Notes under the pieces: model-generated
What the model saw: only the letters and a program-made list of their open reading frames with translations
Databases searched by the model: none
What the model was told of the DNA's origin: nothing
Assembly (NCBI RefSeq): GCF_021325795.1
Contig: NZ_JAHPZX010000003.1
Coordinates: forward strand, 186,001 to 250,000
Length of the DNA: 64,000 bases
Source: Bordetella sp. LUAb4
Lineage (GTDB): Bacteria > Pseudomonadota > Gammaproteobacteria > Burkholderiales > Burkholderiaceae_B
Direction: 5' to 3'
Program-made: the position numbers and the translations under genes
Part shown: positions 34,661-44,760 of the stretch, one piece after another
How the letters are laid out: the number at the start of each line of letters is the position of its first letter
Numbering within the stretch: position 1 is the stretch's first letter

Positions 34661-35164
34661 ATGAGCAAAGCGACCGGATTTCTAAAGGACTTCCGCAACT
34701 TCGCCGTCAAGGGAAATGCCGTTGACCTGGCCGTCGGTGTGATTATCGGCGCGGCGTTCGGCAGGATCGTCGACTCCCTCGTGAAAGACATCGTGATGCC
34801 CATGATCAACTTCATTTTGGGTGGTTCGGTCGATTTCTCCAACAAGTTCATCGTTTTGCACATGCCCGAGGGTTACAACGGCCCGATGACGTATGCCGAA
34901 ATCCTCAAGGCGGGCGGCAACGTCTTCGCCTGGGGCAACTTCGTCACCATCCTGATCAACTTCATCCTGCTGGCCTTCATCATCTTTCTGATGGTCAAGG
35001 CGATCGCCGGTGCGCGTTCGCGCCTGGATGCCGCGCCTGGCGGCCCCACCGCCGACCAGAAGCTGCTGACGGAAATCCGCGACCTGCTCAAGGCGCAAGC
35101 GGCGCAGCAGGCCGCCGTGCAACCGCTGCAACAGCCGCAATCGCCGCGCGGGCCGGGTGTTTGA
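34661..35164 (+). CDS. mscL: large-conductance mechanosensitive channel MscL
   Basis: Emergency osmotic valve of the inner membrane. TM1 [21 protein letters not shown] and TM2 [21 protein letters not shown] frame the periplasmic loop; the N-terminal amphipathic helix is intact. At 167 residues it is about 30 longer than E. coli MscL because of a C-terminal Gln/Pro/Ala-rich tail ([20 protein letters not shown]) beyond the helical bundle. RBS AGGAG precedes the ATG. Confidence 0.96.
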   Translation: MSKATGFLKDFRNFAVKGNAVDLAVGVIIGAAFGRIVDSLVKDIVMPMINFILGGSVDFSNKFIVLHMPEGYNGPMTYAEILKAGGNVFAWGNFVTILINFILLAFIIFLMVKAIAGARSRLDAAPGGPTADQKLLTEIRDLLKAQAAQQAAVQPLQQPQSPRGPGV

Positions 35165-35204
35165 TCGATTCGGTCGGGTGAGTAATCGATCCGGTTTGCA
35201 GGTC

Positions 35205-35981
35205 CTAGACCGGATTGTCGATATCGACGAAGTCCACGCGGATGCCGAACTGGCGCGCCACGGCTTCGCCCAGCGCCTGCGCGCCATAGCGTTCGGTGGC
35301 ATGGTGGCCGGCACTGATGAAGGTGGTGCCGGTTTCGCGTGCCGTGTGGACGCAGTGCTCGGAGATTTCGCCCGTGATGTAGACCTGCGCGCCGGCATCC
35401 AGCGCGTCGGTGTACATGCCCTGGGCACCGCCGGTGCACCAGGCGATGCGGCCGACCGGCTGAGCCGGATCGCCGATCACTTGCGGCGTGCGTTGCAGGC
35501 GTTCGGCGATGCGGGCCGACAGCTCGCCTACCGTTGCAATGCCGGGCGCGCTGCCCAGCCAGATCAGGTTGTCGTGGCCACACGTGCGCGGGTTGCCGCT
35601 GGCGTCCGCGTCCGGCTCCAGGCCCAGCACGCGCGCCAACTGCGCGTTGTTGCCCAATTGCGGATGCGCGTCCAGCGGCAGGTGGTAGGCGAACAGGTTC
35701 AGGTCATGCGCCAGCGTCAGCGCCAGTCGCGTACGGCGCGGGCCGCGCACGCGGGCGTCTTCGTTGCGCCAGAACCAGCCGTGGTGTACCAGCAACGCAT
35801 CGGCGCCGCGTTCGATCGCTACGCGCAGCAAGGCTTCGGTGGCGGTGACTCCAGCGATAATATGGCCCACCGATGCCTTGCCTTCCACCTGCAGACCGTT
35901 CGGCGCGTAATCCTTGAAGCGCGCCGGTTGCAGCGTCTGGTCCAGCCAAGCCGCCAGTTCGTGGGTCTCAATTCTGTTCAT
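35205..35981 (-). CDS. Nif3-like dinuclear metal centre protein
   Basis: 258 residues of the NIF3/YbgI family, a toroidal hexamer with a di-metal site. LLVHHGWFW holds the paired histidines, and the C-terminal GHHATERYGAQAL and the VDFVDIDNPV end agree with the family. The biochemical role is unsettled (annotated as type 2 GTP cyclohydrolase I or radiation-related). It diverges from the DegQ-like gene with 20 bp between starts. Confidence 0.93.
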   Translation of the reverse strand: MNRIETHELAAWLDQTLQPARFKDYAPNGLQVEGKASVGHIIAGVTATEALLRVAIERGADALLVHHGWFWRNEDARVRGPRRTRLALTLAHDLNLFAYHLPLDAHPQLGNNAQLARVLGLEPDADASGNPRTCGHDNLIWLGSAPGIATVGELSARIAERLQRTPQVIGDPAQPVGRIAWCTGGAQGMYTDALDAGAQVYITGEISEHCVHTARETGTTFISAGHHATERYGAQALGEAVARQFGIRVDFVDIDNPV

Positions 35982-36001
35982 CGCTTTGCCTTTCTAAATT
36001 C

Positions 36002-37165
36002 ATGCGTCGACTTTGGCTGATATTTGCCCAGGCCGTCACGGTCAGTCTTGCCATTCTATTCGTGGTCTCCGCCCTGCGGCCCGATTGGGTGAGCCTGGGC
36101 GGTCGCGCCAAGCCCCCCGTTGCGGATACGGAGCCGCAGGCCGCGGCGCCCGAGCCGGTGCGTCCCGCGCCCTTGTTGTCCTTCGCCGGCGCGGTGGCGC
36201 GGGCGGCACCGGCCGTGGTCAATGTCTACACGGCCAAGCATGTCGACGTGCCCTCGATTCCCCAGTCCAACGATCCGGTCCTGCGCGGCTTGATGGGACA
36301 GTTGCCAAATACGTCGCGGCGCCATGAGTCGACCAGCCTGGGGTCGGGCGTCATCGTGCGCGCCGGCTACGTGCTGACCAACTATCACGTGGTGGAAGCC
36401 GCCGATGCGATCGAGGTGGCCTTGGCCGACGGCCGGGAAACCGCCGCCCAGGTGGTAGGCGCCGATCCGGATACCGACCTGGCGGTGCTCAAGCTGCCCG
36501 CGCAGTTCGGCGAGACGCCCGTGGCCACGCTGGGGGCCGATGTCGGCCTGAAGGTGGGCGACATCGTGCTGGCGATCGGCAATCCTTTCGGGGTGGGGCA
36601 AACGACCACCCAAGGCATCATATCGGCGCTCGGGCGCAATCGCCTGGGGCTGAACTCCTATGAGAATTTCATCCAGACGGATGCGGCCATCAACCCCGGC
36701 AATTCGGGCGGCGCGCTGATCGATGCGGCCGGCAACGTGGTCGGCATCAATACCGCCATCTACTCGCAGTCGGGTGGCTCGCTGGGCATCGGCTTCGCCG
36801 TTCCCATCGATACGGCGCGCGCGGTCATGGACGAAATCATCCGTTCCGGCCAGGTCAAGCGCGGCTGGCTGGGCGTCGAACCGCAGGACCTGACGCCAGA
36901 ACTGGCGCGTGCCTTCCGCCTGTCCAGCAACAGCGGCGTCATCATCGCGGGTGTGATGCGCGACGGCCCGGCGGGACGGGGCGGTCTGAAGGTGGGCGAC
37001 ATCGTGCGCAGCCTCGACGGCAACGAGGTGCAGAACACGACGTCGATGCTGGCGATGATCGCCCTGCTGCCACCCAATCAGGAAGTGGTGGTGACCGTAT
37101 TGCGCAATGGCCGCCTGATGAACCTGAAGGTCAAGATTGGCGTGCGGCCGCAGCGGCCAAAGTAG
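36002..37165 (+). CDS. DegQ/DegS-like serine endoprotease with one PDZ domain
   Basis: Periplasmic HtrA-family protease, 387 residues. An N-terminal membrane anchor (LWLIFAQAVTVSLAILFVV) is followed by a chymotrypsin-like domain with the triad His in LTNYHVV, Asp in DTDLAVLKL and Ser in GNSGGAL (about residue 236), and a single PDZ domain (SNSGVIIAGVMRDGPAGRGGLKVGD). One PDZ and an uncleaved anchor fit DegS or AlgW better than DegP/DegQ; DegS-type proteases cut anti-sigma factors. No anti-sigma gene is in the window. Its last 35 bp overlap the convergent XRE gene. Confidence 0.92.
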   Translation: MRRLWLIFAQAVTVSLAILFVVSALRPDWVSLGGRAKPPVADTEPQAAAPEPVRPAPLLSFAGAVARAAPAVVNVYTAKHVDVPSIPQSNDPVLRGLMGQLPNTSRRHESTSLGSGVIVRAGYVLTNYHVVEAADAIEVALADGRETAAQVVGADPDTDLAVLKLPAQFGETPVATLGADVGLKVGDIVLAIGNPFGVGQTTTQGIISALGRNRLGLNSYENFIQTDAAINPGNSGGALIDAAGNVVGINTAIYSQSGGSLGIGFAVPIDTARAVMDEIIRSGQVKRGWLGVEPQDLTPELARAFRLSSNSGVIIAGVMRDGPAGRGGLKVGDIVRSLDGNEVQNTTSMLAMIALLPPNQEVVVTVLRNGRLMNLKVKIGVRPQRPK

Positions 37166-37544
37166 ACGGCAACCGTCCCTGGGCGATCAGGCGCACCACC
37201 GCGACGATCTTGCGGCGCTCGGCGGCGGTCAAGGTGGCCATCAGACGCTTCATCTCCGCTTCATCGTCCTCGCCACGCGGCGAGGGCCGCGGCACGCGCA
37301 GGGGCTGCGAGAGGGTGGGCGGGCGCACGCGCGGCGCGTGCTCTTCGCCGCGCAGCCAGTCCGGGCTGACGGACAAGGCATAGGCCAGCTTCCCCACGGT
37401 GGAGTAGGACGGCACATAGCCAGGGCGGTCGGCGAGTATGCGATGAATGGAGGTTTGCGGTACACCTGACAAGCGGGCCAGGTGCCGCTGGCTGCGAATG
37501 CCGCGCCAGCGCATCAACGAAGAAAGGCGGTCAGCGATGTTCAT
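37131..37544 (-). CDS. XRE-family transcriptional regulator (HTH)
   Basis: 137 residues. N-terminal Cro/C1-type helix-turn-helix (ADRLSSLMRWRGIRSQRHLARLSGVPQTSIHRILADR, about 4-41), then a linker and a C-terminal segment (TLTAAERRKIVAVVRLIAQ). Start chosen at MNIADRLSS, because the 37 codons before it are atypical. Its 3' end overlaps the DegQ-like gene by 35 bp. Target unknown. Confidence 0.85.
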   Translation of the reverse strand: MNIADRLSSLMRWRGIRSQRHLARLSGVPQTSIHRILADRPGYVPSYSTVGKLAYALSVSPDWLRGEEHAPRVRPPTLSQPLRVPRPSPRGEDDEAEMKRLMATLTAAERRKIVAVVRLIAQGRLPSTLAAAAARQS

Positions 37545-37668
37545 GCGGCTACTGTACGGACCGGTACCGCAGCCGACAAGCGTGAATCGGTCCTGTTTTT
37601 GTCTCTGCGTTCGGAGGTTGGGGTAGGAATAATCCGACGACCCCCGTCGAGACAAGCGCGCGCGAACC

Positions 37669-38457
37669 TTATTCCTTTTCCACCAGCGCGTTTTCGCTGC
37701 CGCTGGTGGCGTTCTTGCGGGGGCGCACCATGCGGGCGCAGATCAGGCCCAGTTCGAACAGCAGGCACAGCGGCACCGCCAGCAGGAACTGACTGACCAC
37801 GTCGGGCGGCGTCACCACCGCGGCGATGACGAAGGCGCCCACCACCACATAGCCGCGCGCGGCGGCCAGCTTCTTGACGTCCACCACGCCGAAGCGCACC
37901 AGCAGCACCACGATCACGGGCACTTCGAACGTAATGCCGAAGGCCAGGAACATGGTCATCACGAAACCAAGGTAGGCCTCGATGTCCGGCGCCGTGGTGA
38001 TCGAATTGGGCGCGATGTTGGCGATGAAGTGGAAGATGGTATGGAAGACGACGAAATAGCAGAACGCCATGCCGGCGATGAACAGCACGGTGGTCGAGAC
38101 GATCAGCGGCAGCGCCAGGCGTTTCTCGTGCTTGTACAGGCCGGGAGCGACGAAGGCCCACGCTTGCCACAGGACCACCGGCAGGGCAATGATGAACGCC
38201 GCCATCATGGTCACCTTCAGCGGCACCATGAAAGGCGTGATCACGCCGATGGCGATCATGTGCGTGCCTTCGGGCAGCGACGCCAGCATGGGGCGCGCCA
38301 GCAGGTCATAGATCTTCGCGGTGCCTGGATACAGGAACAGCACGACGAAGACAGCCAACACCGCCAGCACCGCGCGGATCAGGCGCGAGCGCAGCTCGAT
38401 GAGGTGGGACATGAAGCTGTCTTCTTGTCCTTCTTCTTGTGGGACTTCCTGGCTCAC
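37669..38457 (-). CDS. tatC: Sec-independent protein translocase TatC
   Basis: Substrate-receptor subunit of the twin-arginine translocase, 262 residues, six spans. The family N-terminus DSFMSHLIELRSRLIRAVLAV and the FEVPVIVVLLVRFGVVD segment are clear. The start is a GTG overlapping the tatB stop (GTGA). A C-terminal tail ends in GSENALVEKE. Confidence 0.96.
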   Translation of the reverse strand: MSQEVPQEEGQEDSFMSHLIELRSRLIRAVLAVLAVFVVLFLYPGTAKIYDLLARPMLASLPEGTHMIAIGVITPFMVPLKVTMMAAFIIALPVVLWQAWAFVAPGLYKHEKRLALPLIVSTTVLFIAGMAFCYFVVFHTIFHFIANIAPNSITTAPDIEAYLGFVMTMFLAFGITFEVPVIVVLLVRFGVVDVKKLAAARGYVVVGAFVIAAVVTPPDVVSQFLLAVPLCLLFELGLICARMVRPRKNATSGSENALVEKE

Positions 38458-39125
38458 GTGGGCGTACCGGTAGTAGGCGGTTGAGTAGCTGCCGCCGTCG
38501 AGGCGGGGGTAGCGGTTTGCGGCGGCGTGGACGCGGTCCCGGTCGCGACCCTCGGATGACCCGCGACTTCAGCGGGGATCGTCAGGCCGGGCGATGCTTG
38601 TGCCGTTGCTGGGATGGCGGCCGCCGGCAAGGCGCCGGTTTCGACCCGGGTGCCGGCCGTGGGGTCGGCACCCACGATGGCGGCGGATCCCGTGGCAGGC
38701 TCCGCCGCGGCAGGCGCCGTGGATGCCCCGGCAGCGGTGGCCGCATCAGCCGTGGTCTCGACATGGGCCGGCTGCCCGTCCTCGTCCACCACGGGTGTCG
38801 ACAGCGACAGGGCGCCGCTGGCTGCCTTGGCGGCGTCATCCAGTTCCTGGCGCAGCGCCTGGGCCGGCTCGCGCAAGGCTTCGGTGGTGTCGCGCATCGA
38901 CGTCTGCACGGTCTGCGCGGCATCCTCCATCTCGCTCTTGAACTTGCGCAGCTCGTCCAGTTCGATCTCGCGACGGATATCGCCTTTGACGTCATTGACG
39001 TAGCGCTGCGCGCGCCCCAGCAAATGGCCAACCGTGCGGGCGACCTTGGGCAGACGTTCGGGACCGATGACGATCAGCGCAATGACGCCGATCACCATCA
39101 GCTCCCCCATACTCATATCAAACAT
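38454..39125 (-). CDS. tatB: Sec-independent protein translocase TatB
   Basis: 223 residues. A short N-terminal span MFDMSMGELMVIGVIALIVI is followed by the amphipathic helix (GPERLPKVARTVGHLLG) and a long soluble tail. The C-terminal 120 residues are a low-complexity Ala/Thr/Pro-rich tract (ATAAGASTAPAAAEPATG), longer than in E. coli TatB. Start chosen at MFDMSMGEL; 17 codons upstream are non-typical. Confidence 0.94.
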   Translation of the reverse strand: MFDMSMGELMVIGVIALIVIGPERLPKVARTVGHLLGRAQRYVNDVKGDIRREIELDELRKFKSEMEDAAQTVQTSMRDTTEALREPAQALRQELDDAAKAASGALSLSTPVVDEDGQPAHVETTADAATAAGASTAPAAAEPATGSAAIVGADPTAGTRVETGALPAAAIPATAQASPGLTIPAEVAGHPRVATGTASTPPQTATPASTAAATQPPTTGTPT

Positions 39126-39200
39126 ACGACGGCCGTAGTGGGAATAGGCACCCGCCGGCGGCCGCGCTGCGGCCAACCACGCATGGCGCGGGCTGCGGGA

Positions 39201-39437
39201 TCAGGAGTGGGTCTTTTCCTTGGCCTGGACGTCGATGGTGTCACCACCGACACGCTGCTGCACCGTGGGTTCGGCTTCGCGTTCGGCGCGATCGCCGTTG
39301 GCGTCCTTCATGCCGTCCTTGAAGCCCTTGACGGCACCACCCAGGTCGCCGCCGATATTGCGCAGCTTCTTCGTACCAAAAATCATCGCCACCACGACGA
39401 GGACGATCAACCAATGCCAAATGCTGAGACTGCCCAT
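39201..39437 (-). CDS. tatA: Sec-independent protein translocase TatA
   Basis: 78 residues. Short span [15 protein letters not shown], then [21 protein letters not shown] amphipathic helix and a charged tail. First gene of the tatABC run, after the HIT protein, with 75 bp to tatB. Confidence 0.96.
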   Translation of the reverse strand: MGSLSIWHWLIVLVVVAMIFGTKKLRNIGGDLGGAVKGFKDGMKDANGDRAEREAEPTVQQRVGGDTIDVQAKEKTHS

Positions 39438-39452
39438 GACGGTTCTCCGTAA

Positions 39453-39821
39453 TCAAGCGTTCGGGGCTGCGCGACCCGCCCAGGGCCGTGAACCGCCAAT
39501 AATGTGGAAATGCAGATGCGGGACTTCCTGTCCGCCTTCGACGCCGGAATTGACGACGATGCGGAAGCCGCCTTGCGGGCCCGGATTGCAGCCGTTTTCG
39601 GCCGCCAATCGAGGCGCCAACGTCATCATTCTACCCAACCAGCCCGCGTCCTCGGGTGTCACGTCCTGCATGGACGCGATATGGCGGCGCGGGATGAGCA
39701 GAAGATGCACCGGCGCGGCGGGATTGATGTCGTGGAAGGCGACGAAGTCTTCGTCTTCGTACACCTTCTTGGACGGAATTTCGCCACGGCCGATCTTGCA
39801 GAAGATACAGTTTTCGCTCAT
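39453..39821 (-). CDS. HIT-family nucleotide hydrolase
   Basis: Purine nucleoside phosphoramidase-type (HinT) protein, 122 residues. HIT motif VPHLHFHII, and NCIFCKIGRGEIPS with a zinc/cysteine pair at the start. This gene sits between hisE and tatA in many betaproteobacteria. Start taken at MSENCIFCK; the open frame extends further upstream but that stretch lies in hisE. Confidence 0.94.
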   Translation of the reverse strand: MSENCIFCKIGRGEIPSKKVYEDEDFVAFHDINPAAPVHLLLIPRRHIASMQDVTPEDAGWLGRMMTLAPRLAAENGCNPGPQGGFRIVVNSGVEGGQEVPHLHFHIIGGSRPWAGRAAPNA

Positions 39822-39858
39822 GAGACCTCGATAGGGAATGGCGGCCTGGAATTCGATT

Positions 39859-40203
39859 TCAGGACGCCGGCCGGCTGGCTTTTTCCACCAGGCCGGACAT
39901 GCCCTCGCGGCGGGCCAGCTCTGCCAGCACGTCTTCGGGGCGCAGATTGTAGTGAGCCAAGGCGACAAGACAATGAAACCACAGGTCGGCGGTTTCATAG
40001 ACGATCTTTTCCGCCACGCCATCCTTGGCGGCCATGACCAGTTCCGTGGCCTCTTCGCCGATCTTCTTCAGGAAGGCATCCGGGCCGCGCGCCAGCAGCT
40101 TGGCCGAGTAGGACGATGCCGGGTCGCCGCCGTTGCCCGGGCGGCGCGTTTCCAGCATGTCGGCGATGCGCGCCAGCACGTCCGCATTCAGAGGGGCGTT
40201 CAT
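39859..40203 (-). CDS. hisE: phosphoribosyl-ATP pyrophosphatase
   Basis: 114 residues, all-alpha MazG-like fold. It hydrolyses phosphoribosyl-ATP to phosphoribosyl-AMP. Family motifs are [16 protein letters not shown] and [11 protein letters not shown]. Start overlaps the hisI stop by ATGA. HisE and HisI are separate proteins here, unlike the HisIE fusion of enterics. Confidence 0.95.
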   Translation of the reverse strand: MNAPLNADVLARIADMLETRRPGNGGDPASSYSAKLLARGPDAFLKKIGEEATELVMAAKDGVAEKIVYETADLWFHCLVALAHYNLRPEDVLAELARREGMSGLVEKASRPAS

Positions 40204-40604
40204 TTGTAGATCAGCTCCGGATCCTTGAGGACCGGATCCACGGTGGTCCAGGCCGCATCCGCGTCCTGGCCATCCAGGCGGCGGTAGAAGCAGCTGGCGC
40301 GGCCGGTGTGGCAGGCGATGCCGCCCTGCTGCTCTACCTTGAGCAGCACCACGTCGCCATCGCAATCCAGGCGCAGCTCGCGCACCAGTTGCGCGTGGCC
40401 GGACTCTTCGCCCTTGCGCCACAGGCGCTGGCGCGAGCGCGACCAGTACACGGCGCGACCGGTAGCGGCGGTCTCGGCCAATGATTCGCTATTCATCCAG
40501 GCCACCATCAGGATCTGGCCATTGGCGGCGTCCTGAGCAATGGCGGGTATCAGGCCGTTGGCGTCGAATTCGACGTCGGCCAACCAGGCGGGGGTGTTAT
40601 CCAT
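40200..40604 (-). CDS. hisI: phosphoribosyl-AMP cyclohydrolase
   Basis: 134 residues. Opens the purine ring in step 3 of histidine synthesis; zinc enzyme. Motifs [35 protein letters not shown] and [11 protein letters not shown] are intact. Two adjacent ATGs overlap the hisF stop; the second has the better spaced GGA. Its stop overlaps hisE by ATGA. Confidence 0.95.
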   Translation of the reverse strand: MDNTPAWLADVEFDANGLIPAIAQDAANGQILMVAWMNSESLAETAATGRAVYWSRSRQRLWRKGEESGHAQLVRELRLDCDGDVVLLKVEQQGGIACHTGRASCFYRRLDGQDADAAWTTVDPVLKDPELIYK

Positions 40605-41464
40605 CATGCGTCCAATCGTACCGCAATGCCTTGATCGGCCATGAAACGTTTGCATTCGCCCACGGTGTGTTCGCCATAGTGGAAGATGCTGGCGGCCAGC
40701 ACCGCGCTGGCGCGGCCGGCGGTGACGCCGTCAGCCAGATGCTGCAGCGAGCCGACGCCGCCCGAGGCGATCACGGGCACGGGCACGGCATCGGACACGG
40801 CGCGGGTCAACGCCAGATCGAAGCCGGACTTGGTGCCGTCGCGGTCCATGCTGGTCAGCAGGATCTCGCCGGCGCCGTACTGGGCCATGCGGCGCGCCCA
40901 TTGCACGGCATCGATGCCGGTGGCCTTGCGCCCGCCATGGGTGAACACTTCCCAGCGGTCCTCTTCGCCAGCGGCCGACACCCGGCGCGCATCGATGGCG
41001 ACCACGATGCATTGCGAGCCGTGGTAGTCCGCCGCGGCGCGCACCAGTTCCGGATTGGCCACGGCCGCGCTGTTGATGCTGATCTTGTCGGCGCCGGCGT
41101 TGAGCAGGCGCTGGATGTCCGAGACCTGGCGCACGCCTCCACCCACCGTCAGCGGAATGAAGACCTGCGAGGCGACCTGCTCGATGATGGGCAGGATCAA
41201 GTCGCGGCCATCGCTGGTGGCGGTGATGTCCAGGAACGTCAATTCGTCGGCGCCCTGCTGGTCGTAACGGCGGGCGATCTCGACCGGGTCGCCCGCGTCG
41301 ATCAGGTTGACGAAGTTCACGCCCTTGACGACCCGCCCGGCGGTCACGTCCAGGCAGGGAATGATGCGCCGCGTCAAGGCGTTGACTTCAGGGGCGGCAG
41401 ACGCTGAGCCCCCTGCGTTCAAGCCCGCTTGCGCACCCGTCTTGCTCGATGCTCGATCTGTCAT
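40604..41464 (-). CDS. hisF: imidazole glycerol phosphate synthase cyclase subunit HisF
   Basis: 286 residues, TIM barrel that with HisH makes IGP and AICAR. Motifs [28 protein letters not shown] and VIASGGVGS are present. The first 30 residues ([18 protein letters not shown]) are an extension relative to the usual start just before LTRRIIP. Start ATG overlaps hisA stop (ATGA), which favours translation from here. Confidence 0.96.
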   Translation of the reverse strand: MTDRASSKTGAQAGLNAGGSASAAPEVNALTRRIIPCLDVTAGRVVKGVNFVNLIDAGDPVEIARRYDQQGADELTFLDITATSDGRDLILPIIEQVASQVFIPLTVGGGVRQVSDIQRLLNAGADKISINSAAVANPELVRAAADYHGSQCIVVAIDARRVSAAGEEDRWEVFTHGGRKATGIDAVQWARRMAQYGAGEILLTSMDRDGTKSGFDLALTRAVSDAVPVPVIASGGVGSLQHLADGVTAGRASAVLAASIFHYGEHTVGECKRFMADQGIAVRLDA

Positions 41465-42204
41465 TGCTTGGCCAGTTCGTCGGCGCGCGTCTGCGCCGAC
41501 TGGAAATCGAGCGCGCCTTCGTAGATGCTGCGGCCCAGGATGGCGCCTTCGACGCCCTCTTCCTCCACGGCGCACAGGGCTTCGATGTCCTGGATGCCGG
41601 CGATACCGCCCGAAGCGTAGATGGGTATGCGCACGTGCTGCGCCAGGCGCACGGTGGCATCCACGTTCACGCCGGACAGCATGCCGTCGCGGCCGATGTC
41701 GGTGTAGATGATGGCCTCGCAGCCGTAGTCCTCGAACTTGCTGGCCAGATCGAGCACGTCGTGGCGGGTCAGCTTGCTCCAGCCATCCGTGGCGACCTTG
41801 CCGTCGCGCGCGTCCAGGCCGACGATGATGCTGCCGGGGAAGGCGCCGCAGGCATCGTGCAGGAAGCCAGGATTCTTGACCGCCGCGGTGCCGATGATGA
41901 CGTAGGCAATGCCGCTGTCGAGATAGCGTTCGATGGTGTCGAGGTCGCGGATGCCGCCCCCGATCTGCACCGGAATTTCATCGCCGACGGCGTCGACGAT
42001 GGCCTTGATGACGGCCTCGTTGCGCGGTTTGCCGGCAACGGCGCCATTCAAGTCCACCAGATGCAGACGGCGTGCGCCTTGTTCCAGCCAATGGGTGGCC
42101 ATGGCGGCGGGATCTTCGGAGAACACCGTTGCATCGTCCAGGTCTCCCTGGCGCAGGCGGACACAGCGCCCGTCTTTAAGGTCGATGGCGGGGATCAGCA
42201 GCAT
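41461..42204 (-). CDS. hisA: ProFAR isomerase HisA
   Basis: 247 residues, TIM barrel isomerase of step 4. Motifs [23 protein letters not shown] and YASGGIAG. It is separated from hisH by 89 bp, which is the largest gap inside the his operon, and overlaps hisF by 4 bp. Confidence 0.97.
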   Translation of the reverse strand: MLLIPAIDLKDGRCVRLRQGDLDDATVFSEDPAAMATHWLEQGARRLHLVDLNGAVAGKPRNEAVIKAIVDAVGDEIPVQIGGGIRDLDTIERYLDSGIAYVIIGTAAVKNPGFLHDACGAFPGSIIVGLDARDGKVATDGWSKLTRHDVLDLASKFEDYGCEAIIYTDIGRDGMLSGVNVDATVRLAQHVRIPIYASGGIAGIQDIEALCAVEEEGVEGAILGRSIYEGALDFQSAQTRADELAKQ

Positions 42205-42293
42205 GATTGATAGCGCGTAAGAATTTTCGTTGGTCGGAACAGAATGGGCCTGGGCTGGCAGGCGCTGACGCCGCTTGGGGCGGCATCAGACAC

Positions 42294-42965
42294 TTATGGG
42301 CGCCAGTCTACAAAATTGCGATACATGCGCAAGCCATGCTCGGCACTCTTTTCGGGGTGGAACTGCACCGCGAAAATGTTAGCCGTCGCTACCGCGCAGG
42401 TAAAGGAACCGCCGTAATCGCTTTCCCCAACAATAATCGAAGGATCGGCGGGCACGGCGTAATAACTATGCACGAAATAGAAGTGCGTCTGGTCCGGAAT
42501 ACCTGCCCACATAGGATGAGAGCGCGACTGCCGCACTTGGTTCCAGCCCATGTGCGGCACCTTCAGCAGTTCCTGCTGCGGCTGGGCCGGGTGTTCTTCA
42601 TAGGCACCGATGGGCGCGGCGTACTGCGGGCCGCTGAAACGGTGCACCACGCCCGGGAAAATGCCCAGGCAGATGGTGGGACCTTCCTCGCTGGTGTCGA
42701 ACAGCATTTGTTCGCCCACGCACACGGCCAGAAGCGGCTTGTCGCGGGCGGCGCGCTTGACGGCGTCGCGCAGGCCCGACTCGTTGAGCGTGCGCATGCA
42801 GTCCGCCATGGCGCCCTGGCCGGGGAAGACCACGCGGTCGGCCGCGTCGATGTCGGCGGCCTGGTTGCAGATACGGATGTCGGCGTCCGGCGCGGCGTGC
42901 GCGAGCGCGCGCGCCACCGAGTGGAAATTGCCCATGCCGTAGTCGACGATAGCGATGGTAGTCAC
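42294..42965 (-). CDS. hisH: imidazole glycerol phosphate synthase glutaminase subunit HisH
   Basis: 223 residues, class I glutamine amidotransferase. Nucleophile Cys in [12 protein letters not shown] (CVGEQ instead of the common CLGMQ), His/Glu in [12 protein letters not shown], and the family N-terminus [14 protein letters not shown]. The start is a GTG giving MTTIAIVDY; no ATG lies in the right place. Confidence 0.95.
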   Translation of the reverse strand: MTTIAIVDYGMGNFHSVARALAHAAPDADIRICNQAADIDAADRVVFPGQGAMADCMRTLNESGLRDAVKRAARDKPLLAVCVGEQMLFDTSEEGPTICLGIFPGVVHRFSGPQYAAPIGAYEEHPAQPQQELLKVPHMGWNQVRQSRSHPMWAGIPDQTHFYFVHSYYAVPADPSIIVGESDYGGSFTCAVATANIFAVQFHPEKSAEHGLRMYRNFVDWRP

Positions 42966-42987
42966 GAAGGTATGCCCGATAGCCTGA

Positions 42988-43575
42988 TTACAGAACGCCC
43001 TTGGTGGACGGCACCACGCCCTGGCTGCGCGGGTCGCGCTCGATTGCCATGCGCAGTGCGCGGCCACAGGCCTTGAAAACGGTTTCGCACTGGTGATGCG
43101 CGTTCTGGCCGCGCAGATTGTCCACGTGCAGGGTGATCAGCGCGTGGTTGACCAGGCCCTGGAAGAACTCGCGGGTCAGGTCGACGTCGAATTTGCCGAT
43201 GTGCGAGCGCGTGAACGGCACGTGGAATTCCAGGCCGGGACGGCCGGAGAAGTCCACCACCACCCGCGACAGGGCTTCGTCCAGCGGCACGTAGGCATGG
43301 CCGTAGCGCATGATGCCCTTCTTGTCGCCGATGGCGACCGCGATGGCTTGGCCCAGCGTGATGCCGACGTCTTCCACCGTATGGTGGTCGTCGATGTGCA
43401 GGTCGCCGTCGCACTTCACCTCCAGATCGATCAAGCCGTGGCGGGCGATCTGATCCAGCATGTGATCGAGGAAAGGCACGCCCGTGTCGATGGCCTGGCG
43501 GCCGGTGCCGTCCAGGTTGATGGCCACGTGGATGCGCGTTTCATTGGTATTGCGGGTAATTTCGGCGGTACGCAT
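42988..43575 (-). CDS. hisB: imidazoleglycerol-phosphate dehydratase
   Basis: 195 residues, manganese enzyme of step 6. Metal-site motifs [13 protein letters not shown] and [11 protein letters not shown] are intact, as are [16 protein letters not shown] and [13 protein letters not shown]. Monofunctional, without the HisN-type phosphatase domain fused to it in E. coli. Confidence 0.97.
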   Translation of the reverse strand: MRTAEITRNTNETRIHVAINLDGTGRQAIDTGVPFLDHMLDQIARHGLIDLEVKCDGDLHIDDHHTVEDVGITLGQAIAVAIGDKKGIMRYGHAYVPLDEALSRVVVDFSGRPGLEFHVPFTRSHIGKFDVDLTREFFQGLVNHALITLHVDNLRGQNAHHQCETVFKACGRALRMAIERDPRSQGVVPSTKGVL

Positions 43576-43620
43576 GGAGTACTCGTAAAGAACGTTCGTA
43601 TGAGCGGGCGGGCCAGAGGC

Positions 43621-44760
43621 TCAGGCGGCGGATCGCTTGGCCAGACCCGCGGGATGCGTGCAATGGCCCAGGATTTCCCGCAGCGCGGCCAGCAGCGCCG
43701 CGTTTTCCGCAGGGGTGCCGATGGAGATACGCAGGCAGTTATGCAGCAAAGCGTCACCTCCACCGAAGGCACGGACCCATATTTTGCGCGATTTCAGCGC
43801 TTGATGCACGGCATCCGCTCCTAACTCCCCCGAAAACCGCAGCAGGATGAAGTTGGCGGAGGACGGATAGACCGTCGTGCCGGGCAGTTCGGCCAAGGCC
43901 CGCGCCAACGGTTCGCGGTCGGCGCGCAGCTGTGCCGCCTGGCGGTCCAGCACCGGTTTATGGCGCAGCACGGCCAACATCACCGCTTCGGTCAACACGT
44001 CGACGTTATAAGGCGGGCGGACTTTGTCGAACTCGCTGATCCAGGCAGCCGGCCCGGCCAGATAGCCGAAACGCAGGCCGGCCAGGCCCAGTTTGGACAC
44101 GGTACGCAGCACCACGGCATTGGCGAATTCGGCCGCGCGCGGCATCCAGGTGTGGTCGGCGAACGGCTGGTAGGCCTCGTCGATGACCACCAGGCCCGGC
44201 GCCGCATCGAGTATGGCCTGCACGGCCGCGGCCGGCCACAGGCCACCCGTCGGATTGTTGGGCAGGGCCAGGAAGATGACCTTGGGCTTGTGCGTGGCGA
44301 TGGCGGCCAGCATGGCGGGCAGATCCAGTTCCAGGCTGGCGGTGAGGGGCACGCCGACGTAGCGGGCGTGGTTGTAGCGCGCCGCCATCTCGAAGATGAC
44401 GAAGGACGGTGCCGGCGCCAGCACCACGTCGTCCGGCTCGCAGCAGGCCTGCACGATCAGGTGGATCAGCTCGTCCGAGCCGTTGCCGAACAGCAGTGCG
44501 GCTTGCGCCGGAATGTCGAAGGCCTCGCGCACCGCCTGGTGCAGGGCCGCGGCGTCGCCAGGGTAGCGGTTTAGGGCCGTGGCCCACACGGCGGTGGCGA
44601 TGTCCTCGCGCACGTCGTCCGGCAGCGGGTACGGATTCTCCATGGCATCCAGCTTGATGCCGCCTTCGGCATGGCCGACGGCATAGGCCGCCAGGGCCTG
44701 GATGTCGCGGCGCACGGTGGCGGCCGCGGCCTGCGAGGCACCGCGCGCGTTCTGGTTCAT
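43621..44760 (-). CDS. hisC: histidinol-phosphate aminotransferase
   Basis: 379 residues, PLP fold-type I. The PLP lysine lies in [16 protein letters not shown], and the NPTGG and NGSDELI motifs are clear. Start overlaps the hisD stop by ATGA. It transfers the amino group to imidazole-acetol phosphate. Confidence 0.96.
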   Translation of the reverse strand: MNQNARGASQAAAATVRRDIQALAAYAVGHAEGGIKLDAMENPYPLPDDVREDIATAVWATALNRYPGDAAALHQAVREAFDIPAQAALLFGNGSDELIHLIVQACCEPDDVVLAPAPSFVIFEMAARYNHARYVGVPLTASLELDLPAMLAAIATHKPKVIFLALPNNPTGGLWPAAAVQAILDAAPGLVVIDEAYQPFADHTWMPRAAEFANAVVLRTVSKLGLAGLRFGYLAGPAAWISEFDKVRPPYNVDVLTEAVMLAVLRHKPVLDRQAAQLRADREPLARALAELPGTTVYPSSANFILLRFSGELGADAVHQALKSRKIWVRAFGGGDALLHNCLRISIGTPAENAALLAALREILGHCTHPAGLAKRSAA

